Assembly: GCF_037042905.1 (NCBI RefSeq)
Contig: NC_087262.1
Coordinates: 25,024,501 to 25,088,500 of the forward strand
Source of the DNA: Lytechinus pictus
Taxonomy: Eukaryota > Echinodermata > Echinoidea > Temnopleuroida > Toxopneustidae
Length of the DNA: 64,000 nucleotides
Direction: 5' to 3'
Shown here: positions 44,499-56,400 of the stretch, in pieces
Layout of the letters: each line of letters starts with the position of its first letter
How positions within the stretch are numbered: the first letter of the stretch is position 1
Made by a program: the position numbers and the translations under genes
The notes under the pieces: model-generated
Databases searched by the model: none
Told to the model about the DNA's origin: nothing
The model's input: only the letters and a program-made list of their open reading frames with translations

Positions 44499-47087
44499 TG
44501 GGGTTTCCCTTCTTTCAATTTGTAAAGAAAAACAACGGGCTAGTGCTTAAATTTTAGTAGCCCACACCCCTATATACTCTATGTGTTTTCGTATATTGAG
44601 GAGTAAATTTCAACTAAAAGTCCTCTTTATAAAATACAATTGGAAGATTGCTCCTGAAATTTATTTTGGGTGTGTGTAGGGGGGTTTCCCTTCTTTCAAT
44701 TTGTAAAGAAAAACAACTGGCTAGTGCTTTAATTTTAGTAGCCCACACCCCTATATACTCTATGTGTTTTCGTATATTGAGGAGTAAATTTCAACTAAAA
44801 GTCCTCTTTATAAAATACAATTGGAAGATTGCTCCTGAAATTTATTTTGGGTGTGTGTAGGGGGGTTTCCCTTCTTTCAATTTGTAAAGAAAAACAACTA
44901 GCTAGTGCTTTAATTTTAGTAGCCCACACCCCTATATACTCTATGTGTTTTCGTATATTGAGGAGTAAATTTCAACTAAAAGTCCTCTTTATAAAATACA
45001 ATTGGAAGATTGCTCCTGAAATATATTTTGGGTGTGTGTAGGGGGGTTTCCCTTCTTTCGATTTGTAAAGAAAAACAACGGGCTAGTGCTTTAATTTTAG
45101 TAGCCCACACCCCTATATACTCTATGTTTTTTCGTGTATTGAGGAGTAAATTTGAACTAAAAGTCCTCTTTATAAAATACAATTGGAAGATTGCTCCTGA
45201 AATATATTTTTTGTGTGTGGATGGGGGTTTCCTTTCTTTCAATTCGTAAAGAAAAACAAGGGGCTAGTGCCTTCGTTTTAGTAGCCCACACTCATATACA
45301 TTCCTATATATGCCACATTTTTATATATATTGAGGAGTAAATTTCAACTAAAAGCCCTCTTTATAAAATACAATTTGAAGATTGCTCCTGAAATATATTT
45401 TGGGTGTGTGTAGGGGGGTTTCCCTTCTTTCAATTTGTAAAGAAAAACAAGGGGCTTGTGCCTTCGATTTAGTAGCCCACACTCATATACACTCCTATAT
45501 ATTCCACGTTTTTATATATATTGAGGAGTAAATTTGAACTAAAAGTCCTCTTTATAAAATACAATTGGAAGATTGCTCGTGAAATTTATTTTGGGTGTGT
45601 GTAAGGGGGTTTCCCTTCTTTTAATTTGTAAAGAAAAACAACGGGCTAGTGCTTTAATTTTAGTAGCCCACACCCCTATATACTCTGTGTGTTTTCGTAT
45701 ATTGAGGAGTAAATTTCAACTAAAAGTCCTCTTTATAAAATACAATTGGAAGATTGCTCCTGAAATATATTTTGGGTGTGTGGAGGGGGGTTTCCCTTCT
45801 TTCAATTTGTAAAGAAAAACAAGGGGCTTGTGCCTTCGTTTTAGTAGCCCACACTCATATACACTCCTATATATTCCTCGTTTTTATATATATTGAGGAG
45901 TAAATTTGAACTAAAAGTCCTCTTTATAAAATACAATTGGAAGATTGCTCCTGAAATATATTTTGGGTGTGTGGAGGGGGATTTCCCTTCTTTCAATTTG
46001 TAAAGAAAAACAACGGGCTAGTGCTTTAGTTTTAGTAGCCCACACCCCTATACACTCTATGTATTTTCGTGTATTGAGGAGTAAATTTCAACTAAAAGTC
46101 CTCTTTATAAAATACAATTGGAAGATTGCTCCTGAAATATATTTTTGGTGTGTGGAGGGGGGTTTCCTTTCTTTCAATTCGTAAAGAAAAACAAGGGGCT
46201 AGTGCCTTCGTTTTAGTAGCCCACACTCATATACATTCCTATATATGCCACATTTTTATATATATTGAGGAGTAAATTTCAACTAAAAGCCCTCTTTATA
46301 AAATACAATTTGAAGATTGCTCCTGAAATATATTTTGGGTGTGTGTAGGGGGGTTTCCCTTCTTTCAATTTGTAAAGAAAAACAACGGGCTAGTGCTTTA
46401 ATTTTAGTAGCCCACACCCCTATATACTCTATGTTTTTTCGTATATTGAGGAGTAAATTTCAACAAAAAGTCCTCTTTATAAAATACAATTGAAAATTGC
46501 TCCTGAAATATATTTTGGGTGTGTGTAGGGGGATTTCCCTTCTTTCAATTTGTAAGAAAAACAACGGGCTAGTGCTTTAGTTTTAGTAGCCCACACCCCT
46601 ATATACTCTATGTTTTTTCGTATATTGAGGAGTAAATTTCAACTAAAAGTCCTCTTTATTAAATACAATTGGAAGATTGCTCCTGAAATATATTTTGGGT
46701 GTGTGTAGGGGGGTTTCCCTTCTTTCAATTTGTAAAGAAAAACAACGGGCTAGTGCCTTAGTTTTTTTAGCCCACACTCATATACATTCCTATATATTCC
46801 ACGTTTTTATATATATTGAGGAGTAAATTTGAACTAAAAGTCCTCTTTATAAAATACAATTGGAAGATTGCTCCTGAAATATATTTTGGGTTTGTGGAGG
46901 GGGGGGGGGGGGTTAATATCTCTCAATTTTGTAAACAAAAAGAAAGGGCTAGTACTTTAGTTTTAGTAGCCCACACTTCTATATACTCCAGTTTTAAGAA
47001 TATTGAGGAGTATGTAAAAAAAAAAGTTCTTGATAAATGAAGAAAGCTATCGTATTTTTGAAGGGGGTGACCCTTTTTATTCAATTT
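44499..47087 (+). repeat. Left array of 181-bp repeats (diverged)
   Basis: About 14 monomers. Spacing alternates between 180-184 bp and 188-192 bp because two subtypes are mixed: one with CACCCCTATATACTCTATG and a longer one with CACTCATATACA and TTTTTATATATATTGAGG. Monomers differ by several percent and decay toward 47,087. The roughly 70-79-codon frames in each monomer are repeats of the same non-gene. Confidence 0.9.
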
Positions 47088-47462
47088 TACAGTGCGTATC
47101 AATAAAAACGGGACAGTTATGAAACGTCTATCAAAATACCCTTTTGAATTATGATGTCTATATTTTGATGTTCATAGATGCTCTGAAATCTTATCGATCA
47201 AATTCAAAATGTTTTTTTTTTTTATTTGTTCATGCTTGAGTGCACACGAGATGGTTTTGTCGGGGGTTCAAATATAGGATTGCGCTAAGTGGTAGGAAAT
47301 GAAGTGTATGGTTATAAGACTTCTTGCCAATCAGCAGATTATTTTTGCCATAGTTTTCAGATTTTGGTCGCAAATGTCACGTACAAAGCTGTATATTTAC
47401 TTTACGTTTTCATTTCAATAAATTATTTTTTTAGCAATGAATATTCTTTCATACTAACATTT

Positions 47463-48815
47463 TTTGTCAACCAAGAATGACCCAATTTGTAATTAGGAAT
47501 TTGAGAGCTTGTAATCAATTCAAACCATTTTATTTTATGCAACAAGCAGATAAATCCTTTTCTGTTAGAATTGATAATTTAATATCCTATCTAACACACA
47601 ATTATAATGATTTGAATAAAGTACAGCAAATTCACCCTATTAACAACTAACAATTAACAATTAGGGGTTTGGTAAATGATAACATCTGTTCTCGTTGTGA
47701 AGTAGAGGAAGATATTCATCACGCTTTCATTTCTTGTGATTTGAACAAACCATTCTTTGAATTTTTGAAAAAAATAATCCAGCAAATATTTCATGAAGAT
47801 TTAGAAATCAATCATTAAAATTTTGTTTAAACATGAAGTAGACGAAAAATTAGTTTTACTTCTGACTATCGCACTTTGGTGCATTCACAAAGTCATCGTT
47901 TTAAGAAACATGAGTGGAAACGAAAAGAAAGGCAATCCCAGAAGGAAAAACCAGTAAGGCTGGACCAGTTACACCAGTAAAATTTAATTGGTAACTCTGG
48001 AAATTGGAACAAAATATACTGGTCTGCTATAAGCTGGACCAGTAATGTTTTGATGGTCAAATTTAACTGGACCAGTAACAAATATACTGGTCAAACTAAC
48101 TGGACCAGTAATAATTTTACTGGTCCAATTGAACTGGACCAATACAAATTGTGGTGGACCAGTAATTTTACTGGTCAAATTATACTGGACCAGTACAATT
48201 TTTGCTGGACCAGTAATAATTTTACTGGTCAAATTAAACTGGACCAGTACAATTTTTGCTGGACCAGTAATAATTTTACTGGTCAAATTAAACTGGGCCA
48301 GCACAATTTTTGCTGGACCAGTAATAATTTTACTGGTCAAATTAAACTGGACCAGTACAATTTTTGCTGGACCAGTAATAATTTTACTGGTCAAATTAAA
48401 CTGGACCAGTACAATTTTTGCTGGACCAGTAATAATTTTACTGGTCAAATTAAACTGGGCCAGTACAATTTTTGCTGGACCAGTAATAATTTTACTGGTC
48501 AAATTAAACTGGATCTGAAATTCATATTTTTAAGAGAAATAGAAAGAAGAATAGAAATGAAACCTCGGTACAGGAAAAGATATGTTCATCTACCCAAAGA
48601 GATTATGGAATATATTTGAAACACTGTGAATTTCATGTTTCCATTTAATGTTTTTTTTAATTTATGTTAAAGATTACGTAAGATTATTGCACAATTACAT
48701 TATTATGTAAATTTTTGTTTTAATTTCTGAAATTTCCTGTAATGTCATGTATGCTCATTTTATGTTATGTTATGTTATGTTGTTTTGTTGTAAATAAAAT
48801 CCTCTAATTGAGGCC
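47463..48815 (+). mobile_element. Degenerate LINE 3' remnant with minisatellite inside
   Basis: Reading frames broken by several stops encode a zf-RVT-like CSRCEVEEDIHHAFISC near 47690-47745, then basic residues. The frame ends with RYRKRYVHLPKEIMEYI and a stop at 48617-48619. The 3' end reads GTAAATAAAATCCTC with a short A run. A tandem repeat interrupts the coding part. Confidence 0.6.
48005..48515. repeat. 54-bp minisatellite of ACTGGACCAGTA motifs
   Basis: About six good units of 54 bp (18 codons) follow several diverged units. Each unit contains two near-palindromic CTGGACCAGTA motifs and TTTTACTGGTCAAATTAAA. Because 54 is a multiple of 3 and the motif lacks stops, frames stay open on both strands (for example 189 codons on plus, 172 on minus). 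These are not taken as genes. Confidence 0.85.
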
Positions 48816-49224
48816 AAAAAAAATGCAATTAGGCATTTCTTGGGTTGACTTTTATCAATTATTAAATATGCAATCCTAAAAAATAACTTTTTTTTTAAAG
48901 TAACTAAATAAGTTTGTGAGTGAATTTTGAAACATAATTTTAAAAACAATGGCAAAACTAATGAAAATGTTAAGAGGAAGTTTACTGCTTAGCAGGAAGT
49001 CTAATGACCATATATTTTGTTTCCTCTCATTTCTGCACAAACCTATTTTTGAACCCTTGACAAATCTCGTGTTCGTTCAAGCATGAACAAAATTTATTTC
49101 TTAAAATTGCATTTAAAATATAAGGTTTCAGAGCATCTATAAACATCAAAATATAGACATCATAATTTGAAAAGAATTATTGATAGACTTTTCAAAACTG
49201 TCCAGTTTTTATTGATACGCACTG

Positions 49225-49970
49225 TATTGATAGAATGAAGGGGCTTGTCCTTTGATAAGGTTCACTGGCCCTCTCTTATTATTTGTGCCCTTTTAAAAAG
49301 TATTTCTTTTTTACTATTGAGGGGTGAATACAAATGAAAGTATTCTTGACTGAAAAGCAAAAGTGAAGATTGCCCCTGAAAGAAATTTCGGGTGTTTGTG
49401 GAGGGGAGTTTCCCTTCTGTCAATTCGTTTATAAAGGGGGGGGGGGGTAGTGCCTACATTTCAGTAGCCCACACTCCTATATATTATTTATATCCTTGTT
49501 TTGTCCTTATTTTAGTGTTGACAGTAATTGGGGATTAAATAAAATTAAAAAACCTCCTGATAGCAAACGGAAATATAGCTCCTAGAAGACCATTCGGTTG
49601 TTTGTAGGAAGTTTATGAAACCTCATTTCAATTTTTGGATACTAAGAAGGGCTAGGGCTGATTTGTTTAGTTGCCCGCACTCCTATAATATACTCGATGT
49701 TTTAAAAATATTGAGAATGATATAATGGAAAAAGATTGCCTGTTGAAAGCAAATAGAAAGATTGCTCCTGGTAGAGCTTTCAGTTGTTTGTAGGGGGTTT
49801 CACATATTTGCAATCTAGGGAACTTACAAACAAGGGGCTAGTCCTAAAGTTAAAAAAAAATAGTGATCCCACCCTCCTGGGAAGATTGATCCATAAAGAA
49901 ATTTCGGGTATGTGGAGCGAGTTCCCTAATTCCTTCAATACGTTTGTATTAACAAGTGGCAAGTGCGCGT
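49225..49970 (+). repeat. Decayed 181-bp monomers, inner left arm
   Basis: Three or four very diverged monomers in the same orientation as 44499-47087, recognisable by AGTAGCCCACACTCCTATATA, GAAGATTGCCCCTGAAA and GGTGTTTGTGGAGGGG. They show the left arm continued before the mariner-like insertion. Confidence 0.65.
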
Positions 49971-50438
49971 ACACACACACACACACAAACACACACCATC
50001 ACACTGACACACCCTCACACGGACATATATACATATATATATATAAATTCATATTTTTTTGTATATAACTTCGAGGGAATTGAAAAAAAAATGGTTGGAA
50101 TTTATGAGGGCTCCAGCCCACAAAAGCCATCCCCCTCTCCATCTGTACGCCAGTGTTGATAACAAAAGAGAGTCAGAATAACAGCTATAGAAACAAGTGA
50201 CCAAGCGAGAAAATTTCTTGGGTATTGAAAGTTAATTTGCATTATACACCACTTAAAAAGCCTATACAGTGCGAATTATATTTCTGTTTCACAATGCTCT
50301 TTTTCGCGTATTATCTTGCTTCAAAACAAAAATAAGTGGGGTTAATGGTGGAGAAGGCCGTAGCCCCCTTAACCCTATCTAGCCCGAGGAGGAGGGGGGA
50401 GCTTAATAAGCCTTGACATTTTTCGCTAAACGTCTGTA
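49971..50438. other. Centre of the foldback element
   Basis: A (CA)n and (TA)n microsatellite at 49971-50045, then unique-looking sequence. There is no coding region, so no transposase core is present. Confidence 0.55.
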
Positions 50439-53400
50439 ATGGGCTAATAAAAGTAAAGCACTAACTATTTGTTTTTGTTTACAAATTGAAAGAAGGGAAA
50501 CTCCCCTTCACACACCCGAAATTTGATTTAGGAGCAATCTTCCAATCAATCTTTATCAGAAAGAAAATTCATTCTAGATTACTCTTCAATATACGGAAGA
50601 AACATAGAGTATATATAGGGGTGTGGGCTACTAAAACTAAAGCACTAGCCCGTTGTTTTTCTGTACAAATTGAAAGAAGGGAAACCCCCCTACACACACC
50701 CAAAATATATTTCAGGAGCAATCTTCCAATTGTATTTTATAAAGAGGACTTTTGGTTGAAATTTACTCCTCAATATACGAAAAAACATCGAGTATATAGG
50801 GGTGTGGGCTACTAAAACTAAAGCACTAGCCCGTTGTTTTTCTGTACAAATTGAAAGAAGGGAAACCCCCCTACACACACCCAAAATATATTTCAGGAGC
50901 AATCTTCCAATTGTATTTTATAAAGAGGACTTTTGGTTGAAATTTACTCCTCAATATACGAAAAAACATCGAGTATATAGGGGTGTGGGCTACTAAAACT
51001 AAAGCACTAGCCCGTTGTTTTTCTGTACAAATTGAAAGAAGGGAAACCCCCCTACACACACCCAAAATATATTTCAGGAGCAATCTTCCAATTGTATTTT
51101 ATAAAGAGGACTTTTGGTTGAAATTTACTCCTCAATATACGAAAAAACATCGAGTATATAGGGGTGTGGGCTACTAAAACTAAAGCACTAGCCCGTTGTT
51201 TTTCTGTACAAATTGAAAGAAGGGAAACCCCCCTACACACACCCAAAATATATTTCAGGAGCAATCTTCCAATTGTATTTTATAAAGAGGACTTTTGGTT
51301 GAAATTTACTCCTCAATATACGAAAAAACATCGAGTATATAGGGGTGTGGGCTACTAAAACTAAAGCACTAGCCCGTTGTTTTTCTTTACAAATTGAAAG
51401 AAGGGAAACCCCCCTACACACACCCAAAATATATTTCAGGAGCAATCTTCCAATTGTATTTTATAAAGAGGACTTTTGGTTGAAATTTACTCCTCAATAT
51501 ACGAAAAAACATCGAGTATATAGGGGTGTGGGCTACTAAAACTAAAGCACTAGCCCGTTGTTTTTCTGTACAAATTGAAAGAAGGGAAACCCCCCTACAC
51601 ACACCCAAAATATATTTCAGGAGCAATCTTCCAATTGTATTTTATAAAGAGGACTTTTGGTTGAAATTTACTCCTCAATATACGAAAAAACATCGAGTAT
51701 ATAGGGGTGTGGGCTACTAAAACTAAAGCACTAGCCCGTTGTTTTTCTTTACAAATTGAAAGAAGGGAAACCCCCCTACACACACCCAAAATATATTTCA
51801 GGAGCAATCTTCCAATTGTATTTTATAAAGAGGACTTTTGGTTGAAATTTACTCCTCAATATACGAAAAAACATCGAGTATATAGGGGTGTGGGCTACTA
51901 AAACTAAAGCACTAGCCCGTTGTTTTTCTGTACAAATTGAAAGAAGGGAAACCCCCCTACACACACCCAAAATATATTTCAGGAGCAATCTTCCAATTGT
52001 ATTTTATAAAGAGGACTTTTGGTTGAAATTTACTCCTCAATATACGAAAAAACATCGAGTATATAGGGGTGTGGGCTACTAAAACTAAAGCACTAGCCCG
52101 TTGTTTTTCTGTACAAATTGAAAGAAGGGAAACCCCCCTACACACACCCAAAATATATTTCAGGAGCAATCTTCCAATTGTATTTTATAAAGAGGACTTT
52201 TGGTTGAAATTTACTCCTCAATATACGAAAAAACATCGAGTATATAGGGGTGTGGGCTACTAAAACTAAAGCACTAGCCCGTTGTTTTTCTGTACAAATT
52301 GAAAGAAGGGAAACCCCCCTACACACACCCAAAATATATTTCAGGAGCAATCTTCCAATTGTATTTTATAAAGAGGACTTTTGGTTGAAATTTACTCCTC
52401 AATATACGAAAAAACATCGAGTATATAGGGGTGTGGGCTACTAAAACTAAAGCACTAGCCCGTTGTTTTTCTTTACAAATTGAAAGAAGGGAAACCCCCC
52501 TACACACACCCAAAATATATTTCAGGAGCAATCTTCCAATTGTATTTTATAAAGAGGACTTTTGGTTGAAATTTACTCCTCAATATACGAAAAAACATCG
52601 AGTATATAGGGGTGTGGGCTACTAAAACTAAAGCACTAGCCCGTTGTTTTTCTGTACAAATTGAAAGAAGGGAAACCCCCCTACACACACCCAAAATATA
52701 TTTCAGGAGCAATCTTCCAATTGTATTTTATAAAGAGGACTTTTGGTTGAAATTTACTCCTCAATATACGAAAAAACATCGAGTATATAGGGGTGTGGGC
52801 TACTAAAACTAAAGCACTAGCCCGTTGTTTTTCTTTACAAATTGAAAGAAGGGAAACCCCCCTACACACACCCAAAATATATTTCAGGAGCAATCTTCCA
52901 ATTGTATTTTATAAAGAGGACTTTTGGTTGAAATTTACTCCTCAATATACGAAAAAACATCGAGTATATAGGGGTGTGGGCTACTAAAACTAAAGCACTA
53001 GCCCGTTGTTTTTCTGTACAAATTGAAAGAAGGGAAACCCCCCTACACACACCCAAAATATATTTCAGGAGCAATCTTCCAATTGTATTTTATAAAGAGG
53101 ACTTTTGGTTGAAATTTACTCCTCAATATACGAAAAAACATCGAGTATATAGGGGTGTGGGCTACTAAAACTAAAGCACTAGCCCGTTGTTTTTCTTTAC
53201 AAATTGAAAGAAGGGAAACCCCCCTACACACACCCAAAATATATTTCAGGAGCAATCTTCCAATTGTATTTTATAAAGAGGACTTTTGGTTGAAATTTAC
53301 TCCTCAATATACGAAAAAACATCGAGTATATAGGGGTGTGGGCTACTAAAACTAAAGCACTAGCCCGTTGTTTTTCTGTACAAATTGAAAGAAGGGAAAC

Positions 53401-56400
53401 CCCCCTACACACACCCAAAATATATTTCAGGAGCAATCTTCCAATTGTATTTTATAAAGAGGACTTTTGGTTGAAATTTACTCCTCAATATACGAAAAAA
53501 CATCGAGTATATAGGGGTGTGGGCTACTAAAACTAAAGCACTAGCCCGTTGTTTTTCTTTACAAATTGAAAGAAGGGAAACCCCCCTACACACACCCAAA
53601 ATATATTTCAGGAGCAATCTTCCAATTGTATTTTATAAAGAGGACTTTTGGTTGAAATTTACTCCTCAATATACGAAAAAACATCGAGTATATAGGGGTG
53701 TGGGCTACTAAAACTAAAGCACTAGCCCGTTGTTTTTCTGTACAAATTGAAAGAAGGGAAACCCCCCTACACACACCCAAAATATATTTCAGGAGCAATC
53801 TTCCAATTGTATTTTATAAAGAGGACTTTTGGTTGAAATTTACTCCTCAATATACGAAAAAACATCGAGTATATAGGGGTGTGGGCTACTAAAACTAAAG
53901 CACTAGCCCGTTGTTTTTCTTTACAAATTGAAAGAAGGGAAACCCCCCTACACACACCCAAAATATATTTCAGGAGCAATCTTCCAATTGTATTTTATAA
54001 AGAGGACTTTTGGTTGAAATTTACTCCTCAATATACGAAAAAACATCGAGTATATAGGGGTGTGGGCTACTAAAACTAAAGCACTAGCCCGTTGTTTTTC
54101 TGTACAAATTGAAAGAAGGGAAACCCCCCTACACACACCCAAAATATATTTCAGGAGCAATCTTCCAATTGTATTTTATAAAGAGGACTTTTGGTTGAAA
54201 TTTACTCCTCAATATACGAAAAAACATCGAGTATATAGGGGTGTGGGCTACTAAAACTAAAGCACTAGCCCGTTGTTTTTCTTTACAAATTGAAAGAAGG
54301 GAAACCCCCCTACACACACCCAAAATATATTTCAGGAGCAATCTTCCAATTGTATTTTATAAAGAGGACTTTTGGTTGAAATTTACTCCTCAATATACGA
54401 AAAAACATCGAGTATATAGGGGTGTGGGCTACTAAAACTAAAGCACTAGCCCGTTGTTTTTCTTTACAAATTGAAAGAAGGGAAACCCCCCTACACACAC
54501 CCAAAATATATTTCAGGAGCAATCTTCCAATTGTATTTTATAAAGAGGACTTTTGGTTGAAATTTACTCCTCAATATACGAAAAAACATCGAGTATATAG
54601 GGGTGTGGGCTACTAAAACTAAAGCACTAGCCCGTTGTTTTTCTGTACAAATTGAAAGAAGGGAAACCCCCCTACACACACCCAAAATATATTTCAGGAG
54701 CAATCTTCCAATTGTATTTTATAAAGAGGACTTTTGGTTGAAATTTACTCCTCAATATACGAAAAAACATCGAGTATATAGGGGTGTGGGCTACTAAAAC
54801 TAAAGCACTAGCCCGTTGTTTTTCTTTACAAATTGAAAGAAGGGAAACCCCCCTACACACACCCAAAATATATTTCAGGAGCAATCTTCCAATTGTATTT
54901 TATAAAGAGGACTTTTGGTTGAAATTTACTCCTCAATATACGAAAAAACATCGAGTATATAGGGGTGTGGGCTACTAAAACTAAAGCACTAGCCCGTTGT
55001 TTTTCTGTACAAATTGAAAGAAGGGAAACCCCCCTACACACACCCAAAATATATTTCAGGAGCAATCTTCCAATTGTATTTTATAAAGAGGACTTTTGGT
55101 TGAAATTTACTCCTCAATATACGAAAAAACATCGAGTATATAGGGGTGTGGGCTACTAAAACTAAAGCACTAGCCCGTTGTTTTTCTTTACAAATTGAAA
55201 GAAGGGAAACCCCCCTACACACACCCAAAATATATTTCAGGAGCAATCTTCCAATTGTATTTTATAAAGAGGACTTTTGGTTGAAATTTACTCCTCAATA
55301 TACGAAAAAACATCGAGTATATAGGGGTGTGGGCTACTAAAACTAAAGCACTAGCCCGTTGTTTTTCTGTACAAATTGAAAGAAGGGAAACCCCCCTACA
55401 CACACCCAAAATATATTTCAGGAGCAATCTTCCAATTGTATTTTATAAAGAGGACTTTTGGTTGAAATTTACTCCTCAATATACGAAAAAACATCGAGTA
55501 TATAGGGGTGTGGGCTACTAAAACTAAAGCACTAGCCCGTTGTTTTTCTTTACAAATTGAAAGAAGGGAAACCCCCCTACACACACCCAAAATATATTTC
55601 AGGAGCAATCTTCCAATTGTATTTTATAAAGAGGACTTTTGGTTGAAATTTACTCCTCAATATACGAAAAAACATCGAGTATATAGGGGTGTGGGCTACT
55701 AAAACTAAAGCACTAGCCCGTTGTTTTTCTGTACAAATTGAAAGAAGGGAAACCCCCCTACACACACCCAAAATATATTTCAGGAGCAATCTTCCAATTG
55801 TATTTTATAAAGAGGACTTTTGGTTGAAATTTACTCCTCAATATACGAAAAAACATCGAGTATATAGGGGTGTGGGCTACTAAAACTAAAGCACTAGCCC
55901 GTTGTTTTTCTTTACAAATTGAAAGAAGGGAAACCCCCCTACACACACCCAAAATATATTTCAGGAGCAATCTTCCAATTGTATTTTATAAAGAGGACTT
56001 TTGGTTGAAATTTACTCCTCAATATACGAAAAAACATTGAGTATATAGGGGTGTGGGCTACTAAAACTAAAGCACTAGCCCGTTGTTTTTCTGTACAAAT
56101 TGAAAGAAGGGAAACCCCCCTACACACACCCAAAATATATTTCAGGAGCAATCTTCCAATTGTATTTTATAAAGAGGACTTTTGGTTGAAATTTACTCCT
56201 CAATATACGAAAAAACATCGAGTATATAGGGGTGTGGGCTACTAAAACTAAAGCACTAGCCCGTTGTTTTTCTTTACAAATTGAAAGAAGGGAAACCCCC
56301 CTACACACACCCAAAATATATTTCAGGAGCAATCTTCCAATTGTATTTTATAAAGAGGACTTTTGGTTGAAATTTACTCCTCAATATACGAAAAAACATC

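Larger units (their letters stand above)
47090..49224. mobile_element. Mariner-like element nested in the left array
   Basis: The ends CAGTGCGTATCAATAAAAA are inverted on both sides, and the inverted homology extends about 180 bp (shared GATGTCTATATTTTGATGTT and CATGCTTGA). TA flanks both ends (47088-47089 and 49225-49226). TA plus a CAGTGCG-type end fits Tc1/mariner. No transposase is present; the interior is a LINE remnant. Diverged 181-bp-like monomers resume right after it. Confidence 0.7.

Noticed and set aside
48050-48619. A 189-codon repeat protein gene
   Set aside because: Its frame depends on a 54-bp minisatellite inside a dead LINE. Other frames on both strands are also open.
49956-50070. 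Possible small ORF with Thr-His repeats at the foldback centre
   Set aside because: It is encoded by a (CA)n and (TA)n microsatellite and has no domain. It is not a transposase.
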